The notes: generated from the sequence alone by a model not told the origin. A stretch of DNA of 64,000 bases from Lactarius indigo (GCA_025766275.1 JAFKAC010000019.1:744001-808000); one strand, 5' to 3'; shown: positions 44,970 to 57,900, numbered from the stretch's first letter. Program-made: numbers and translations.

Positions 44970-47368
44970 CATCAGGAAAAATGGTATCCTAGAATTTTTC
45001 AAAAAATTTAACAAATTTCAGAAAAATGGTAATATATGTTAAGAAATAAGCTGTTTTTCCGATTTTCCAAAATTGTTAAGATAGGTGAGATAAAAACCTC
45101 CCTCCAAATTTCCAGTTAGATTTGGTAAAATCTTACCAAATATCCAAATAAATGGACACATCTCAGCATATATTGGGTGAATATGTCCAAAATTGCATCA
45201 CAAACAGCAGAGTATTTTAGTTGCAAACAAGGGCACTCAGTTATAGTTGCATCCAAAAAACAATAATATATTGTAACTAATAAGAGTACATGAAACTACA
45301 ATTGATACAGGGTAAGTGAGGGCAGTGACATGGTCATGGCAATGGCCGATGTGTGGCGGGGTGGCAGTGGGACGGGTAGCGGTGGTGTCATGGATTGCCA
45401 TAGGCCTGCAGGTTCAATATAAGAAAAAAAACAAAACCAAAAAATAAAAATAAAACTTATCTAAATATTGAGCCAAGTGTGTGGTGGCGACATTGCCACG
45501 ACCGGCGTGGTGGTAAGCGAGGGAGACAGTGGTCCTGCACGAGTTCAACATTAAAAGAAAAAAAAAAGAAAAAAAAAAAGAAAAACTTATCTAGATTTGT
45601 GGAGCTGAGGTAGGAGGGCGTGGGGTCACGACAGGGCTTGCACGTAGCAAGTCGGCACTGTGGTGGGGGTCTTGCGTCCATGTTGGGAATGTTGCCGTGG
45701 ACCGGTGTGGTGGAAAGGCGAAGTTGTTGAGGCACGGCGGTTGGAGGGGACGGCGTGGTGCCGTTGTCCTGTCTTGCATGTGGCGAGGCGGTGGCGAGGA
45801 CCTGCGAGGTGAGGTGCGAGGTGCATTGCATGCGCTGGAGAAGCAAGATGAGAAAAAGAAAAAGAAAAAGAGAGAAAAAAAAAACATATCTTGTCTGCTG
45901 GGCCGAAGCCCAGCTCGTCGTCAGCCGCCTCTTCGTGATGAGCGTGGTGAGGAATGGCGGCGGCGGGCATTGGGGCTGAGGAAGGGAGGTGGCGGCTTGC
46001 ATAGCCGGCGCTCGCCGCAGATGAGCGAGGTGTGGGCGTCGTCCTTGCGTACAGCAGGTGTGGTGGTAGATCCTTGAGTGGCCCGTTAAAAGAAAACAAA
46101 AAAAAAAAAACATACCGTTGGCTGCATCTTGCGTTGGCCGTGGGAGTGGAGGTCACACTGGCCGGGCTGAGATGGTGGTGGTGTGGGCAGGTGCAGTGGC
46201 CTGGATATCAGCATGATGAGAGATGAGAAAAAAAAAAAAGACTTACTATATCCAAGATGTAGGAGGGAGGTGACATGGCGACTGGGCATGTCAACTTAGA
46301 AAAAAATTGTCAAGCGGAGGCTTAATCTGTGGCGTGAACGCATGAACACCCACTCACTCCATTTCCTCTCAACGCTCCCCCACCTGGGGTTTTTTTTTCT
46401 TCTCTTCCCACCACGCACGTGGGCCACCTCCACAGCCTACGCCAGAGGAAAGACGCGGTTGGGGAAGAGCCGGACTTCGGCTCAATGCATAAGTTTTTTT
46501 TTTTCTCTTTTTTTTCTTTTTTTCTTTCATTCTTTTTTTCTGTTTGCAGGACCCCCCGTGCACATGAACCACCACGGCCGTGGCCATACCGGCCTCATCG
46601 CTACCCCCGACGCGGTACGCCATGCCCTGACCGCCAACCCGCCACCACGCCGCCCCAACCTGGCATCCAAGACCCCACCACCCCCAACTTAACACCACGC
46701 CGCCCCATTATATCACGCAAGACCCCGCTGCCGTCGCCGCCGACCTGCCACGCCATGCCAATGCGGCGTGCAAGACCCTGCCACCACCGACCCGCCGCGC
46801 CACCCCAGTACGCCCACCACCACCTGCGCCATGCCACCCCAACACGCCACGCAAGACCCCGCCACCGCCGACCCGCCACGCTGCCTCATCACGGCATGCA
46901 AGGCCCCGTCATGCGGTTTCAAGACCCCGGCACCACCGCTGCCCCAGCACGCGGCTTCAAGACTCCGCCACTACCGGCATACCCCCACACCACCCTGACA
47001 CGCCACGCAAGACCCCCACTGCTACCATGTTTCCCTAATACATTAATCAAACTGTAGTTACATGTACTCTTCTCAGTCAAATATATTATTGTTTTTTGAA
47101 TGGAGCTACAGTTCACTAAGTTGCACTGAAGTGCTTTGCTGGATGTGATGTAAATTTGGACACATCCAGTCAAAACATACTGAACATGTGTTCATTTATG
47201 CAGATATTTAATAATATTTCCCAAAATATAACTAGATATTAGAGGGAAGGTCTTTATCTTGCCAATTTTTCACAACTTTTGAAAAATCACAGCAATTATT
47301 CATATATTACCATTTTTCTAAAAGTTTCTAAATTTTTTAAAAATTCTAGGATACCGTTTTTCCTGATG
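44970..47368. mobile_element. element J: non-autonomous element with about 330 bp inverted arms
   Basis: Starts CATCAGGAAAAA and ends TTTTTCCTGATG, with the uninterrupted target seen at about 54660. The first 65 bp of each end match closely (GGTATCCTAGAATTTTT shared), and weaker homology continues to about 45305 on the left and from about 47035 on the right (AAAAAACAATAATATATT and AAGAGTACATG in both arms). The flanking duplication is short, possibly TG. No transposase is encoded. The family is unknown. Confidence 0.75.
45310..47030. other. GC-rich core of element J with intron-like poly-pyrimidine tracts
   Basis: Long A or T runs break up GC-rich DNA. Read on the minus strand for 45420-46250, and on the plus strand near 46480-46550, several tracts have GT or GTATGT/GTAAGT at the start, a long pyrimidine run and CAG at the end, like introns. 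The GC-rich blocks carry a degenerate CGCAAGACCCC word, in opposite orientation in the two halves. Open frames are low-complexity (Pro/Arg/His) and I do not call them genes. Confidence 0.5.
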
Positions 47369-47725
47369 TGGTGTGGTACCGTATAGATGCGGGCGTAATG
47401 TTGTCTCTTATCAGAGAACAAAAGGTGAGACATAATGAGAACAAAGGGTGTCCAAACCAAGAACAAGAGATAATTACACGGGTTTGCGCGTGATCAAGAA
47501 GTAAGCGGAAACTAGCACATGTCGAGCTTTATCGAAAGATAGTGGCAATAAGCAGAGCGCGTGATAGGAACCGGGTAAATGTAGTGTCTGCGTAGTCATA
47601 CCGGGCTCGTAAGGTGAAGGTGAGGGTTGAATAGAGGAAGGAAAGAACGAGTCCGAAGGGAAAACAAGATCGTGGGCAGAAAATCGTAACATTACCCCCC
47701 GTCCAGGCTTGAAGACGCCTCGACT

Positions 47726-49174
47726 TCAACACTCCGGATTGACGAGGTCATAGATGTCAGTGTCTAGATTGTTCTCCGGCCAGGGAGAAACATCAAGCCG
47801 ACAATAGTGTGTCTTGAGAAAGAGGAAAGGCCCACGTTTGCCACACTTGCGACACATTTCGTACTGCGGGCATCAAATTTTGTCGTGGTTGGCATCAGTG
47901 CGGAAACACCGCCCACACCACCTCCCTTGGGTTTGGGCCGCAACTGTTGGTGGTTCGGGGACTGTGAAAGAGGTGGTGGCCTCCGTAGTTACTGCCTATC
48001 GTATACGTTCATCGGCTTGATGAGTTGTGATCACTTCTTTGACCATACCCGCACGTCGGAAGATGCATCGATAGGACTGATGCTCTTGACTTTGGCAGTG
48101 GCGACAGGCTGGTCGGGGTCTGGTGGGGCAGTCGCGTACGAGGTGGTGGGGGCTGTTGCAGTGATAGCAATGTCGGCGATGGGGCTTGTCGGCAAGGCGA
48201 GGGAATTCTAGTGGTCCCCCGCATCATGGGGAAAACGGAATGGCGTAGCGGGAATGACGGAGCGGGGCAGGCAGGGCCGTCATACGCGCATATTCATTAC
48301 CGATGGTAGCTAGCGCCCCTGCGTATTGAAGTCGCCTTTTAGTGCTGGCTAGCATCAGGTCCACCGTGAGTCGCTCGGATCGCAGTTTTCGCACGTCCTC
48401 TTCTAGCCTTTCGCACTTCTTGTCGAGCTCCTTGAGTGCTAAGAGTCCCGTCCGCAGTCTCGTGATTTCGGCAGTGAGTCGCGGCGAATTGAGCTCGATG
48501 AGGGTTTCGTCCAGAGCACAGGCGCGGATGTCGTGAGGGTCAAAGAATTGTAGCTGTTCGGCCGTGAAGGGAGGTGCCGAGACGTTCGGCCTAAGTGACG
48601 AGAGGTAGACTTCTTCTCCATAGTGGGGTTGCCCAGCACCCATTGTTCCTACTACCTCGGTGAACCCCTTGCGATAGTAAATGTACTTCGCAGGGTTAGA
48701 TCCACTGTCTGGTAGTGGGATCTGTAACGGGTAATATTTGGGGGTTCCTAGGGTGTTTGGGAAGAATGGGGCACCGGGGTCGTCTGTGTCGTTAGGAGGA
48801 GAGTCGGGTCGGTCATAGTCAATGGGGGTATGAACGCAGACCGGAGTAAATGGTTCTAGTGGTGGGGGTGGTGTGGATGATGGGGAGGACGGTGGTGACT
48901 GAGGTTGTGGTTCGGGTGGAGGAGTCGACTGTTGCTGAGGAGGGGGCGTTGGAGAGTATTGTCCTTCCTCGGGTGTTGACGGAGTGAGTTCCCCAGGTTC
49001 TCGTTCAATGGGAATGGGGTCGGTGATGGCGACGTATTGGGGGGACGGTGGAGGTGATAGACGGGGGATGTCGGAGAGGTCGATAGTGACGATCCCTCAT
49101 TCGAGGGCGGCTTCGAGTTGGGGGTTGTTGAGGATGTGGACAAGGGTGGTGTCGGATACTGGGGTGTCGGTCAT
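47726..49174 (-). pseudogene. element H ORF3: post-pol protein with tandem CCHC zinc knuckles
   Basis: One minus-strand frame of 483 codons from ATG at 49174, after the pol stop and before the polypurine tract. In-frame stops: TGA at 49097-49099, 48224-48226 and 47873-47875 (contexts consistent with Arg) and TAG at 47996-47998. N-terminal third is Pro/Ser-rich. The middle has GQPHYGEEVYL, LNSPRLTAEITRLRTGLL and a coiled-coil-like ELDKKCERLEEDVRKL. Then two CCHC knuckles, CYHCNSPHHLVRDC (48128-48169) and CRHCQSQEHQSYRC (48065-48106), and a further Cys/His cluster (CGRCF, CPQYEMCRKC, HYC). It occupies the env position but shows no signal peptide or membrane segment. The middle part is related to the pol tail of C and D. 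Confidence 0.75.
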
Positions 49175-49214
49175 TGTTGGGCTGAGGGGCGTGGGGATAA
49201 GATTGAAGGTGTTT

Positions 49215-52200
49215 TTATATCGTTCGTCCAGCCCCTTTGGCAGTTGGATATCGTCGATAGAAGTCTTTGATGACGTCTACGGCGTGGGTCATATTTGTCG
49301 CGGGTTCCCATGTGTTATTGCTCGGTGGGAATCCCTTCCACTTTACTAGGTAGTGGAGTTTGCGCCCTCTTCCTCGTTCCTGGGCGTCTTCGATTTGCTC
49401 CACTTCATACTCCTCTTCCCCATCGACAAGGTCTGGTGGAGGTTGGGTGTAGTTTGCGCCATGCATCTCCATTTCCTTATACGGTGTTAGAAGGTTCGCA
49501 TGGAATACTGGGTGTATCTTCCATGATGCCGGAAGCTTCAGTTCATATGAAACATCTGATAGAACCCTGATGATTTTGAAGGGTCCGTATCGTTTCGGGG
49601 CTAGTTTGTTTGTGGGGTAGAAGGTACGGAGGTTGGTCCCTTCTAACCATACTTGGTCCCCTTGCTGATAGGGTATGAACCCCGTTTTCCCTCGTTGGGC
49701 CATGAGGTGTTGCGCGTGTTTGAGACTATCTTGTGCGTGTTGTCGGAGTATCTGCAACTCTTCTAACCTATGGTCCACTACGGGATTGCACGATGGTTTG
49801 GGTGTCCACGTGGTTTGCGGTTCCCATCCCATAATGAGCGCGAAGGGGGAGTGCCTAGTAGTGGCGTTCTTCCAAGAGTTGTGAGCAAATTGCGCCATGG
49901 GTAGTAACTCCGCCCAATTGTCCTGTTGTATGTTGCACCAATGTCGTAGGTATTGCTCCAACCATTGGTTTGTACGTTCTGATTGACCGTCCGTTTGAGG
50001 ATGATACGCCGACAACACGTTTTGCTGTATCCCCAAGGTTTTACACAGCTGTCGCATGAACGTAGACGCGAATCTTGGATCCTGGTCAGATATGATCCTC
50101 CGGGGTAGACCGTAATGGGGATAAACGTGTCAGAGATAGAGTTTTGCCATGCCTTCCGATGTTATGGTTTCGTTACACGGTATGAATATTGCCGCTTTCG
50201 AGCAATCGTGGTCTGTGACGGTGAGAATCGAGTCAAACCCTTTTGATATCGGGAGTTTGACTATAAAATCCATGGCTACCACTTCAAAGGGTTCAGCCGA
50301 TGGTTCAGTGGTGATGGGGAATAGATGGGGTTTCTGTCGGTGGTGATTGATCTTGTTACTTTGGCATGTTGCGCATCCCTTGACATAGGCTTCCACATCT
50401 TTACGCATGTTGGGCCACCAGAAATCGCGTCGTAATAGTTCTAGGGTGTTTGCAATTCCTGGATGTCCCGCGCTGGGAGTATCGTGGAAAAAGGTGATTA
50501 CCCCCCGTTTAAGTTCGTTGTTTCCCACAACAACAAGAGCGTCGCCCTTCCACCACAACCCATCGTGTTTCTTTAGGTTGTGGGGCTCTATCCATGGGAG
50601 GAGCGTTGCTTCGTCCATGTTTTGCGCAATTTGAGTCCATATGTCCATATCGTGCATGGACACTTGGGTGACTTTGAGGAATACTTTGTCTGGAAGTACC
50701 GTGACGTGATCATTGTCATTGGTGCCGTCGTCGTAGTCAGGTCTTCGTGATAAGGAGTCTGCTTGTGTATTTTTTGTACCGGGAATGTGTTTGAGTATGA
50801 AATTATATTCTGACAGTTCTTGGAATTCCTGCGCTACTCGTCAATTGATTTTTCTGGGTTCTTTCCAGTACTGCAGATTGGCGTGGTCCGTTTGGATCGT
50901 TATTAGATGGGGGGATCCTATGAGGTATGTTCGCCAGGTGCGTAACGCTTTGATGATCGCCAGTAGCTCCCTATCGTAGATGTCGTAGTTGCGTTCTGCT
51001 TCTGACAGGGATTCGGAGTAAAATGCGACCGGATGCATTTTACTGTCCTCCCCCTTTTGGTTTAGGACAGCTCCCAGGGCGTAACTTGAGGCATTGACTT
51101 CGATTTCAAAGGGTTGGTCTAGTTTTGGGAACAGGAGTACTGGTTCGGAACTGATCTGTTCCTTGATGGTGTCGAATGCCTTTTGTCTGGCTTCTGTCCA
51201 CTCCCATGGGGTGTCCTTTTTTGTGAGATCATGGAGTGGTCTTGCAGTAGTCGAAAACCCCCATATAAAGCGCCGATAGAAGTTGCAGAATCCTAGGAAG
51301 GCCCGTACTTCTTTTAGTGATTTCGGCGCCTTCCAATCGCGTACCCCTTGAACTTTGATCGGGTCCATTCGTAGTTGTCCATGTCCAATGATTAGCCCCA
51401 AGTATTCGACTTCATAGACTTCGAATACGCATTTTTCCGGTTTGATATATAGATCGTGTTCATTGCACAGATCGAGAACTCGATGTAACATCTGTCTGTG
51501 GTGGGCGCGGTTGTCTGCGGTTGCGATTGGGTTATCGTCCATGTAGACAATGACTTCTCCCGTTAGTACCAGCTCCCGGAAAATGGTGTCCATCATAGTT
51601 TGGAAGGTACTGGGGGAGTTGGTAAGGCCAAAAAACATGACTTGGGGTTCGAAAAGTCCCTGGTTTGTCTTGAACGCCGCCTTCCATTCATCCCCTTGTT
51701 TGATTTGAACGTTGTTGTATCCCCAGCGGATATTGAGTAGAGTCGTGCTTCTCGAATCTTATCGATCAATTCAGGGATCAGGGGGAGTGGGTAATGATTT
51801 TTTATAGTAAGTTCGTTAAGGCAGCGATAGTCTTGTACGGGGCGTAATTTTCCATCTTTCTTCTTGATAAAGAAGAACGGGGAGGCATAGGGGGACTTCG
51901 ATGGTTGGATATACTTTTTGTCCAAATGCTCGGTTATGAATTCCGTCAATTTCTCCATTTCTGGTATTGTGAGTGGGTACACCTTGCAATCCATTGTTTC
52001 TGGGGCATTCGGGATTAGATCAATAGCATGATCCCATGGTCATGACGGGGGGAAGCGCTGAGATGCTTCTTCGCTAAAGACCTTCTGATGCTGGCGGTAT
52101 TCTTCTGGGACCATTTCTTCAAAGGTCCTCTGGGGTTTCTTTGCCGCTTCCTGCTGTGCTAATTCGGATGCTGTGGTTGTCTTTCGCAGCTTGATGTGGG

Positions 52201-52864
52201 GGTCGACTTCGTTCTCCAGTTGTTCCCAGGCCAGTTCATCCAGTTGGTACGTCTCCAATGCCTTGATGGTTGCTTCTAATGGCATGGCTTCGTCGGACAG
52301 ATTTAGGCTGGTGATGACTACTGGTTGGAATTCTTCATCGAGTGTAGCATCCCGCCAATGGAACTTGGGTTCAAAGGCTGTGAACCAGGGGTATCCCAGT
52401 ATGACTTCGTCGTTTCCTAGGTCGGTAATAAGGAATCAGAGATTCTGGGTTCTTCCTCCTGTTTTAACGGTGAGGTCCGTGAAGGATTTGATTTCTCCTC
52501 CTTGATTGTGGGTTCCGTCCACGTTCCATATCTTAATGGGTCGTTCAGTGGCCAACCAGGCAATTTTAAGCCATTTTAGAAGGTTTGCGCTTATAAAGTT
52601 ATTGGTTGCGCCTGAGTCCACAAGGACGTTTCGTTCGGCCGTCGCGTGAGCAGATTTGAAAAGTACTGGAATTCGCATGGATCGGAATCTGCTATTGTAC
52701 ACGCTAAGTTTTAATGCTCTAGCCCAGGCCGCCGGGTTCAAGCGTTCAGAAAATCCTTCTTCTGCCCGAAGAGTTTGTCCACCATTAATTCTCGTACTTC
52801 GGGGGTTTGGGCAAATAAGGCCGCCACTTGGGCATCGGCTTGTTCCTCGTTTGAGAGGGGGCAT
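49215..52864 (-). pseudogene. element H pol: PR-RT-RNase H-IN-chromodomain
   Basis: Minus strand. Protease (LVDSGATNNF; relatives have TDNF), RT ([18 protein letters not shown] near 51850; VYMDD near 51540), RNase H (FEIEVNASSYALG, where relatives have EVDAS, so a catalytic-type Asp is Asn), integrase (MDFIVKLP, TDGQSERTNQW) and chromodomain (EEYEVEQIED to YLVKWKGFPPSNNTW near 49400), ending at a TAA near 49215. A deletion of 7 bp relative to B in LYS-KLDIRWG (near 51738) shifts the frame, and TGA stops lie near 52433, 52039, 50838 and 50127. The first bases overlap the end of gag. Confidence 0.88.
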
Positions 52865-54378
52865 GATGCGGTCATCGAGATGGTGGCAGTGGTTGGGGTA
52901 GGGTCACTGGTGTTTGTAGTTTTGGCTGTGATGGCTGGTTTTTGGGGGCAGAACCTGGAAATGTGTCCTTGCCCTCGGCATCGGAAGCATCTTCCCTCTT
53001 TCTGGAGTTGCTTCTTTTCATCATCCGTCATTGCTGCTCTAGCACGGGTGCGGCTGACGTCCATCGCGTTTGGATCCCTGGTTTTGTTGAGGGCGTTCAG
53101 CCATTGGTCGCGAGAGGCTCCCCCCTTTTTGTCCATCCTTCCTTTGGTGAGTCTGTCTTTAAGCAGAAGATATTCCGCTTGTTGGAGTGTGACTGCCGTT
53201 TTCCAGTCGTCCCAATCTACGGGGTGATGGAACTTGATTGCGTTTATGACTAACGCATTTGGGAGTCCCTTCTGGAAAATTTCCAGGGTCGTTGCTTCGT
53301 CCTTATTGTACCCCGCTTTGTTTGCCAAATTGGAGAACTTGGCTATGTACGTGTCGATGTCTTCTTTGTCCATTCGTAAGTTTTGAATGGCGTGGCGGGC
53401 CTTCTGTTGTTGCGTGGTGTCCGTGTAGGCTCGAATGAACCTCGTTTCGATGGTGTTCCACAGGTTTTCGGCGTTCATGGCTACTCCTCCCACTAGTTGG
53501 TCGGCTAGCCACTGTATTTGTTCTTCGACCCAATCGTCTACCAATGGTCCTCAGATATATGAGAGGAGGGTCATGGCACGAGAGTAGGGAAGGGTCAATT
53601 GTTGGACGTTCGGATTCATTCCGTGATAGAGTGCGAAGGCGTTGAGGAAGGCTCTGCTGGTCTCTCAATCCCCAGTGAATTCTGGCAGGGGATTTCCTCC
53701 GAGTCGTCCATTTGGTGGGGGAGGTCCTCCAGCGGTGGGAGCTGCTGCTCCGCCGCCTCCACCTCCAGGCACGCCGCCTCCGCCTCCAGGCGCACCGCCT
53801 CCACCTCCAGGCGCACCGCCTCCATGATGGCTTCCTGCGCCTCCTGCAGTGCCTCCTCCACTTGTCGACATACTTCCTCCCACAGGATGTCCTCCACTAC
53901 CTGCAGGATTCGCTGTCGAGGAGCCTGCGGCTGGTTGCGAGGTGGTGAGGGTGGTGGAGAGTTGGGTAGTGGACATGTTGGCATACAATGCGAAATCCAC
54001 GGGTCGTTGGATGGTAGGTGTGAGTGTTGGGTTATCTAAGTCAGGTTCAGAAGATGGTTCTTCGATATCGGAATCAGCCTCGATGGCGCTGATTTGTCCT
54101 TTTCCTGGTCCTAAGCCTAGGTGTGCAGGAACGGGTTTGTAGGAATACCAGGAGTGCTTTGAGTCAGAGTAGGCAACGTAGGCCCAGATATGTTGATCTT
54201 CAATATATTCGATGGGTTTGTATGTGAGTTTGTCGGGGTCGTAGATGTAGTACCCTTCGTCGTGTGGGGTGTTCCTCCAGAGAGTGGTTCCTTTGATAGA
54301 AGGTCTCAGGTCGTCGTAGGGATGCCGCTCCAGGTATTCTTTGACGAACTGCGTTCGGCTTTGGCTGGTGAGAGCCAC
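52738..54378 (-). pseudogene. element H gag
   Basis: One minus-strand frame of 547 codons with two stops: near 53662 (Trp in B) and near 53552 (Arg in B). N-terminal domain FVKEYLERHPYDDL and AYVAYSDSKHSWYSY, then a Gly/Pro-rich linker (53700-53860), helical region (GPLVDDW, EDIDTYIAKFSNLANKAGYN) and one CCHC knuckle CFRCRGQGHISRFC near 52970. The conserved start opens at a GTG beside the primer site. It differs in sequence from C/D gag but has the same layout. Confidence 0.85.
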
Positions 54379-54383
54379 TGTGG

Positions 54384-54394
54384 AGACTAGACTT
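54384..54394 (-). promoter_or_regulatory. primer binding site of element H
   Basis: AAGTCTAGTCT on the minus strand, two bases from the 5' LTR. It is the exact complement of AGACTAGACTT at the predicted transcript start in the LTR (54617-54627), which lies 33 bases after a TATTTAAG box (54653-54660). Confidence 0.6.
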
Positions 54395-54396
54395 AA

Positions 54397-54987
54397 TGTA
54401 ACGCCACTACAGGGGCGTTAAGTACAACCTGTACTTAAGTCAGTCAATCGATCGGTAGTCCAAGCTCAGAGGCTTGACTTCAGTAGAGATGATGCACAAG
54501 AGTCACAAGGACGTGCGTCACTTGGACTATAGAGAGAGGCTAAGACTCGAAGGTCTAGCAAAGGCAGGGATCGGGAGACAAGGGACTTCGCATAGACGAG
54601 TGTAGTATTACACAAGAAGTCTAGTCTACCGTACAAGCTAGGTAGTACTGGGCTTAAATACGCGTGGTGTGGTACCATATAGATGCGGGCGTAATGTTGT
54701 CTCTTATCAGAGAACAAAAGGTGAGACATAATGAGAACAAAGGGTGTCCAAACCAAGAACAAGAGATAATCACGTGGGTTTGCGCGTGATCGAGAAGTAA
54801 GCGGAAACTAGCACATGTCAAGCTTTATCGAAAGATAGCGGCAATAAGCAGAGCGCGTGATAGGAACCAGGTAAATGTAGTGTCCGCGTAGTCATACCGG
54901 GCTCGTAAGGTGAAGGTGAGGGTTGAATAGAGGGAGGAAAGAACGAGTCCGAAGGGAAAACAAGATCGTGGGCAGAAAATTGTAACA
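54397..54987 (-). repeat. 5' LTR of element H
   Basis: 591 bp, TGTAACGCC to TGTAACA on the plus strand. It provides the uninterrupted reference for the sites where I and J entered the other LTR. Confidence 0.93.
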
Positions 54988-57900
54988 CCGATGAAGAAGA
55001 GTACGTAACTCCTTCATTTTGCTTATTACATGCTGACAACGTTCTAGAATTAGCCCTGCCCCCAAGAAGTCTAAAGGGTGGCAGATTTAATAATAACGTA
55101 CTAGTGTCGCATGTAACGAAGTTGTCTGAAATGTACAATACTAGCAGTGCTCTTCTCGATTTTCTTGAGTGTGAGCATAATGAGTACTTCAGTCAATGCA
55201 CAGAATGTCTGAAGTGTACAAAAAATATGTGGCTCCTTGACTCAGGAGCCTCAGCACATTTTACCAACCAAATTAGTGATTTTATTGAGTATAAGTCACT
55301 ACCCAAGTCTGAAAGAATACCTGTTAAAACTGCAGCTCACATGATATATGTTGAAGGAATAGGAACTGTCTTACTTGAGCATTATCTTGCAGATAAGCTT
55401 GTAACTACACAAGTTCATCCAGTCTTTCACATACCCTCTATGAGCACGTGGCTTTTATCAATGGGAGTCTTTCTACAGCAAGGATTGCGCGTTTTGGGGA
55501 ATTCACAGCATATAACCTTGCTAAGAAAAAATAAAACTATTGTCCAATGTAAACCCCTAGTTCACGGACAATCACTATATTGGCTAGATGCCTCTATTTC
55601 TACTCTAATTGAGTTGCAATATGCGAACATATCTGCATTGCAAAATGTAGATTATGACCTTATGCATCGTTGCCTTGGACACCCATCTAAAGAGGTTCTA
55701 AGACGATCTAAGGAAAACACTAAGGGTTTCCCTGACGGGATTGTAATTCCTACCTCTGATAAACTATGTCCAGGATGTGCACAAGGAAAAATGCCTGCAG
55801 CATCTCATCTGCCTTCTGTAACTAGGGCTAAAGCTTCTTTAAATCGAATTCATTCCAATTTAAAAAGCTTCCCTATACCGTCGTATCACAAGTACAAGTA
55901 TTTTATTGTCTTCTTTGACGATTATACTTCCTTTGCTTGGATCACTCTTTTATGGGACAAAGCCTCTGCTATTACTGCTTTAAAGCAGTGGCTTGCGTTA
56001 ATAAAAAATCAATTTAACACTACCATAAAAGAATGGATGTCTGATGCCAGCAGTGAATATAAGTCGGATGCTTTCCTAAAGCAATTAAAGGATGCCGGCA
56101 TTACAGTGCTACAGTCTGCACCACATACACCACAACAAAATGGGTGCGCTGAGCACTTTATGCGCACTATAATGGACAAAGCTCAGGCTATGCACCTTGA
56201 TGCTTGTTTACCTCAGAGTTGGTGGGAATTTGCAGTCTTACATGCTACACATTGTTACAATAGAACTCCAATTAGTCGCCTTCAATGGCAGACTCCTTAT
56301 AAACTATTGTACAATGAAGTACCTGATATTTCTCATCTTCAAGTGTTTGGTTCAGGTGCATATGTCCATATCCCTGAGGCTTGCTGGGTTAATAAACTTT
56401 CCCCTAAAAGCGAACTCATGATCTACCTTGGTAGAGGATCTGGGATGAAGGCTGATGTCTTCATGCGCACACCCAATACCTTGTTCTATTCGGACAAAGC
56501 ACTCTTTGATGAAGGATTATTTCCTAAGTGTCCTTCTGACAGCGTCAGGAGTAAACCTAAAGGTGTAACTCAGTTAGATGATACAGCTTCAGATGATGAG
56601 CTGTCTGTAGACGATACCACTCCTGGTGTTGATGACGACCCTCCACCTGAGCCTCCAAAATGGAGAAGCGCTCCCCAGCCTGTTGGGCCTGGACCTCCTA
56701 GTACATCTACTGGAGGTACTGGATCACTGCTACCTCTGCCTTTACCGCCACAACCTGTACCAGGTCCTAGTCAACCTAGGAGAACGGTGCGTACAAGGAA
56801 ACCCACTTCTCGTCCAGATAATGTCTATGGAGATAGGCCTCCTACTATGATAATTCGTGACATTGAGTGGACTCGCACATGGTGACAATTGACTGGTGAC
56901 CAGCCGAGTAGCTCTCGGTTGCGTTCACGTCAAGATCAGACCGTACCAGGAGATTTTCCTGAGCAATCCGAGTCTGGTCCTTCTAGTGCACCGGGTGATA
57001 ATCCGCACCTTTCGGATGATGAAGTAGAGCAACAACAATTTCTTGCCCACCTTGCTCAGGAAGGGGGAGTCAAATTTCTAGATCTTCTGCTTGCCAAAGC
57101 AGTTTCACCAATAGATCTAGACGCACCTGATACCTCTAATATTCGTGAATGGACCTATCGGGACATTCTTAAAATGCCAAGTGACTCTCAGGAGGAGTGG
57201 TGTAATGCATGCAAAGAGGAACTTGCTTCCCTTCGCAATTGCAAAGTCTATGAACTTGTTAACCCACCGAAAGGCAGAAAGGTTATCAAGAATCGATGGG
57301 TATTTGACTTAAAGTCAGATGGTCGAAAGAAAGCCAGGCTAGTTGCCAAAGGCTTTTCTCAGGTTGAAGGCATTGATTATGACAAAATATTCTCACCTGT
57401 GGTACACTTTGAGACTGTCCGGATGATGCTCGCGCTTACAGCACTGAAGGATTGGCACATCTCTGGACTGGACGTCAAAACAGCCTTCCTATATGGAGAC
57501 CTCGATGAGGAACTCTACATGGAACAACCTGAAGGGTTTAAAATCCCTGGCCAACAAAACAAAGTGATGCGCCTTAGAAAAGCCATCTACGGACTTAAAC
57601 AAGCTGCTCTTGCTTGGTGGAGAGCGCTGGATAAATCCATGGGCACTTTAAGTTGTACACATCTACAATCAGACTCAGGTCTGTTTGTAAATGAGGATAA
57701 AACAATTGTAGTAATTGTCTATGTCGATGATGTCCTCTTCCTCGGAAAACACAAAAAACATATTGATTCCCTGAAGCAGCGCTTCATGAGAATCTGGGAA
57801 TGCAGAGACCTTGGTGATACCAAAGAGTTTCTTCGAATGCGCATACTACATTCTAAAGGTAGAATCCTGATCAATCAGCAGGATTACCTTCAGAAAGTGT

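Larger units (their letters stand above)
33806..47691 (-). repeat. 3' LTR of element H, in three pieces
   Basis: Pieces at 33806-33918, 44813-44969 and 47369-47691. The breaks are the insertions of I (GTCACAAG duplicated) and J. The adjoining 47692-47700 reads GGGGGGTAA on the minus strand, the polypurine tract. Confidence 0.9.
33806..54987 (-). mobile_element. Ty3/gypsy chromovirus H (B/H family) with nested DNA elements
   Basis: Minus-strand element with 591 bp LTRs. The left LTR is split by elements I and J; its three pieces sum to 591 bp after removal of target copies, equal to the right LTR. Coding order from right: gag, pol, then a third frame (ORF3) with zinc knuckles. Without insertions it is about 7.9 kb. 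LTR copies differ by about 3 percent, mostly at CpG. Confidence 0.93.

Noticed and set aside
45457..47057. Several overlapping Pro/Arg/His-rich frames in the core of element J
   Set aside because: Low-complexity GC-rich repeat DNA is open in many frames at once; no known domain.
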